A stretch of DNA of 64,000 bases from Planotetraspora silvatica (GTDB lineage: Bacteria > Actinomycetota > Actinomycetes > Streptosporangiales > Streptosporangiaceae). The stretch is from assembly GCF_016863315.1 (NCBI RefSeq), contig NZ_BOOQ01000037.1, positions 43,098 to 107,097 of the forward strand. The letters run 5' to 3'. Below the pieces are notes generated by a model that saw only the letters and a list, made by a program, of their open reading frames with translations, was not told where the DNA came from and did not search any database. The translations under genes and the position numbers were made by a program. Shown here one piece after another: positions 61,707 through 64,000 of this stretch (within the stretch, counting starts at the first letter, position 1; each line of letters starts with the position of its first letter).

Positions 61707-63757
61707 TCGCCAACTCCAACTTGGTCGAGAATCCAGGAGAGCGTGAACGCCTCCTCGCGCCATGCGTCGTATCTGCCGCTGCGCCCGCCGTGTCCCGCCC
61801 CCATCTCGGTCTTCAGCAGGAACGGGCCGCCCTGGGCGGCCTCCCTGAGCCTGGCGACCCACTTGGCGGGCTCGTGGTAGAGCACGCGGGTGTCGTTGAG
61901 GCTGGTGATCGCCAGGATCGGCGGGTACGGCCGGCTGTCCACGTTCTCGTACGGCGAGTACGACTTCATGTACGCGTAGACCTCGGGGTCGTGCAGGGGG
62001 TCGCCCCACTCGTCCCACTCGATGACCGTGAGCGGCAGCGACGGGTCGAGGATCGTGTTGAGCGCGTCGACGAACGGGACCTCGGCGACGATGCCGGCGA
62101 ACTCCTCCGGCGCGAGGTTGGCGACCGCGCCCATGAGGAGGCCTCCGGCGGATCCGCCACGCGCGATGATCTGGCTGGACCAGCCGTCGGCCCGGAGGTG
62201 CCGGGCGCAGGCCACGAAGTCGGTGAAGGTGTTCTTCTTCTTGTTCAGCTTGCCGTCTTCGTACCAGCGGCGGCCCATCTCGCCGCCACCCCTGACGTGC
62301 GCGACGGCGAAGACGAATCCCCGGTCGAGCAGTGACAGACGGGCCACGGAGAAGTACGGGTCGATCGAGGACTCGTAGCTGCCGTAGCCGTACAGGAGGG
62401 TCGGAGCGGGCCGGTTCGTGCCCTTCCTGGCCACGATGGAGATCGGCACCTTCGTCCCGTCCTCAGCCGGCGCCCAGGCGCGGAACTGCTCGTAGTCCGC
62501 GGGGTCGTAACCGCCGAGCACGGTCTTCTGCTTGAGCAGGATCAGCTCGTTCGTCCGGAGGTCGTAGTCGTACACGGACGTCGGCGTGATCATCGAGGTG
62601 TACCCGAGGCGGAGCCTGGCCGTCTCGAACTCCGCGTTCCCCGAGGGCGCCACGTCGTAGATCGGTTCGGGGAAGGAGATCTCGTACGGCTCCCGCCCGT
62701 CACCCGGCAGGATCCGGATGCCCGACAGGCCGTCCCGCCGGAAGTGCACGACGATGTGGTCCTTGAACGCGTCGACGTCGAGGAGCCGGACGTCGTCCCG
62801 ATGCTCGATCAGCGGCGTCCAGGTGGCCGGGTCGTCGAGGGGCGCGGTGGCGAGTTCGAAGTTCACCGCACCGTCGTTGTGCAGGACGAGGAAGCGGTCG
62901 CCCGCATGGTCGAGGCCGTACTCGACGCCGGTGCGACGGGGACGGACGACCTTGAACTCACCCGTGGGGTCGTCGGCGTCCAGGACGCGGATCTCGCTCG
63001 TGATCTTGCTGCCGGCGCTCACGATCAGGTAGCGCTGGCTGCGCGTCAGCCCGATCCCGACCCAGAACCGTTCGTCGTCCTCCTGGTAGACGAGCACGTC
63101 GTCGTCGGAGCCCAGCGTGTGGCGGTGGATGCGGTACGGCCGCCACGCCTCGTCGATGGTGGAGTAGAAGAACGTCGAGCCGTCGGCCGACCAGGCGCCG
63201 CCGTAGAAGACACCGGGAATCTCGTCGGGGAGCAGCTCCCCGGTGTCGAGGTTCTTGAACCTGAGGGTGAACCGCTCGTCGCCGGTGAAGTCGGTGGAGT
63301 AGGCGAGCTTCGTGCCGTCCGGGCTGATCGCGCTTGTCCCGATGGAGAAGAACGCGCTGTCGCCGGCCAGTTCGTTGCCGTCGAGCAGGACCTGTTCACC
63401 GGGCAACGGCACGCCCGGGGTCAGCTCGGGCGGATTGTCGCCGTCGACCGCGACCCTGCACTGGATGCCGTACTGCTTGCCCTCTTCGGTGCGCGAGTAG
63501 TACCACCAGGCGCCCTTACGGCTGGGCACCGACAGGTCGGTCTCCAGGGTGCGACTCTTGATCTCCTGGAACACCGTCTCCTGGAGATCCTTGAGGTGTC
63601 CGGTCATCCCCTGCGTGTAGGCGTTCTCCGCCTCGAGGTGGGAGATGGTGTCGGGATCGTCCTTGCTGAACAGCCAGGCGTAATCGTCCACCACGGTGTC
63701 ACCGTGGTGCGTGCGCTCGACCGGGACCTTCTTCGCCACAGGCGGCATGTCGCTCAC
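61703..63757 (-). CDS. ptrB: Oligopeptidase B (prolyl oligopeptidase family S9)
   Basis: The 684-residue serine peptidase cleaves short peptides after basic residues. The N-terminal seven-bladed propeller (about residues 70-400) limits substrate size. The catalytic domain has the nucleophile Ser in ARGGSAGGLLMGAV (about residue 535), Asp in SLNDTRVLYHEPAKW and His in GAGHGGRSGRYD. No signal peptide, so cytoplasmic. The frame starts with GTG 63757; ATG 63748 (MPPVAKKVP) is an alternative and neither has a strong ribosome site. It is translationally coupled to the downstream aldo/keto reductase. Confidence 0.94.
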   Translation of the reverse strand: MSDMPPVAKKVPVERTHHGDTVVDDYAWLFSKDDPDTISHLEAENAYTQGMTGHLKDLQETVFQEIKSRTLETDLSVPSRKGAWWYYSRTEEGKQYGIQCRVAVDGDNPPELTPGVPLPGEQVLLDGNELAGDSAFFSIGTSAISPDGTKLAYSTDFTGDERFTLRFKNLDTGELLPDEIPGVFYGGAWSADGSTFFYSTIDEAWRPYRIHRHTLGSDDDVLVYQEDDERFWVGIGLTRSQRYLIVSAGSKITSEIRVLDADDPTGEFKVVRPRRTGVEYGLDHAGDRFLVLHNDGAVNFELATAPLDDPATWTPLIEHRDDVRLLDVDAFKDHIVVHFRRDGLSGIRILPGDGREPYEISFPEPIYDVAPSGNAEFETARLRLGYTSMITPTSVYDYDLRTNELILLKQKTVLGGYDPADYEQFRAWAPAEDGTKVPISIVARKGTNRPAPTLLYGYGSYESSIDPYFSVARLSLLDRGFVFAVAHVRGGGEMGRRWYEDGKLNKKKNTFTDFVACARHLRADGWSSQIIARGGSAGGLLMGAVANLAPEEFAGIVAEVPFVDALNTILDPSLPLTVIEWDEWGDPLHDPEVYAYMKSYSPYENVDSRPYPPILAITSLNDTRVLYHEPAKWVARLREAAQGGPFLLKTEMGAGHGGRSGRYDAWREEAFTLSWILDQVGVGE

Positions 63758-63839
63758 GCGCCAAAGTCTATGTTCGCGTCACTCCTGGTACGGCTCATCG
63801 CTCGCCGAGGGAGGCTGTGAGACAGGCACGACCATGGCG

Positions 63840-63935
63840 GGCGAGTCGCCGGGAACCCGGGGGAGAAGATCGAAGCCGGGTGGAACCCGAGGTGAACCGA
63901 CGGGAACCCCGCGGAATCCGGGGGAAATCGCCGGT
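63840..63935. repeat. Degenerate short repeats in the last intergenic gap
   Basis: The motif (G)GGAACCC / GGGTGGAACC recurs about five times (63857-63935) with irregular spacing of about 15-25 bp, mostly as GGGAACCCG or close forms. It lies between oligopeptidase B and a start codon at 63956. Low-complexity slippage is the simplest explanation. Confidence 0.45.
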
Positions 63936-63955
63936 GTGAACTGCTGAAAGGAGTC

Positions 63956-64000
63956 ATGCGCGGTTGGCGCCACGACTTTTCGGGTCAAGGCATCCTGTGC
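63956..64000 (+). CDS. Start of a gene running off the right edge
   Basis: ATG at 63956 is preceded by GAAAGGAG at ideal spacing and the frame is open for 15 codons to the window end (begins MRGWRHDFSGQG). Too short to identify. The ribosome site and orientation, divergent from oligopeptidase B, make it credible. Confidence 0.4.
   Translation, partial: MRGWRHDFSGQGILC

Overview
The window comes from the chromosome of a high-GC filamentous actinobacterium, most likely of the Streptosporangiales. That is an inference from gene order, GC-rich codon use and family content; no rRNA is present to prove it. The strongest marker is a block from bldC (24434) to purS (46051). It holds bldC, a conserved hypothetical gene, valine dehydrogenase, a DUF3073 gene, purM, purF, a sterol-carrier-like gene, and later purL, purQ and purS. 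The order of the bldC-to-purF part matches the S. coelicolor SCO4091-SCO4086 neighbourhood. I see no tRNA, insertion sequence, prophage or CRISPR array. Nearly all of the sequence is protein coding.

Layout. 1-10.2 kb: the C-terminal end of a Ser/Thr kinase, a short CGNR zinc-finger gene, the iron-uptake pair efeO-efeB, a secreted phosphoesterase, an ECF sigma factor with its membrane partner, and a divergent NarL-type two-component system. 10.2-19 kb: small enzymes, a secreted-repeat lipoprotein, a GAF / GAF-ANTAR / STAS signalling set, pyrD, and a copper chaperone plus copper ATPase behind a CsoR-like operator. 19-24.3 kb: a GH20 hexosaminidase flanked by two inverted arrays of a 53-bp repeat, then an amidase, a LacI and a TetR regulator. 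24.4-31.4 kb: the bldC/vdh/purMF core. 31.4-39.8 kb: an accessory stretch with two DHA2 exporters, a TetR repressor, a pentapeptide-repeat protein, an adenylate cyclase-Crp operon and a PucR regulator. 39.9-42 kb: an exported M6 metalloprotease. 42-46 kb: purL, purQ, an RsbW-like kinase and purS. 46.3-49.8 kb: a 2-oxoacid dehydrogenase E1alpha-E1beta-E2 operon. 49.9-64 kb: a FadE5-like acyl-CoA dehydrogenase, a methyltransferase, a GNAT/PadR/hydrolase group, a molybdopterin oxidoreductase, an RpiB-like isomerase, a flippase fused to a pseudokinase, an aldo/keto reductase and oligopeptidase B.

How genes work together. purM-purF and purL-purQ-purS supply de novo purine synthesis, and pyrD supplies pyrimidines. 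Valine dehydrogenase and the E1/E2 complex could form a branched-chain amino acid to acyl-CoA route. The cyclase and Crp genes overlap by 4 bp, which suggests a self-contained cyclic-nucleotide circuit. CopZ and CopA form a copper efflux pair. Several regulator-target pairs have visible operators: PadR with a lipoprotein hydrolase, TetR with a DHA2 exporter, and a CsoR-like site with copZ-copA.

The least explained structure is the pair of 53-bp repeat arrays (18918-19088 and 20779-20893). Both keep an exact 53-bp period, and each starts at or just after the stop codon of the gene that reads into it.
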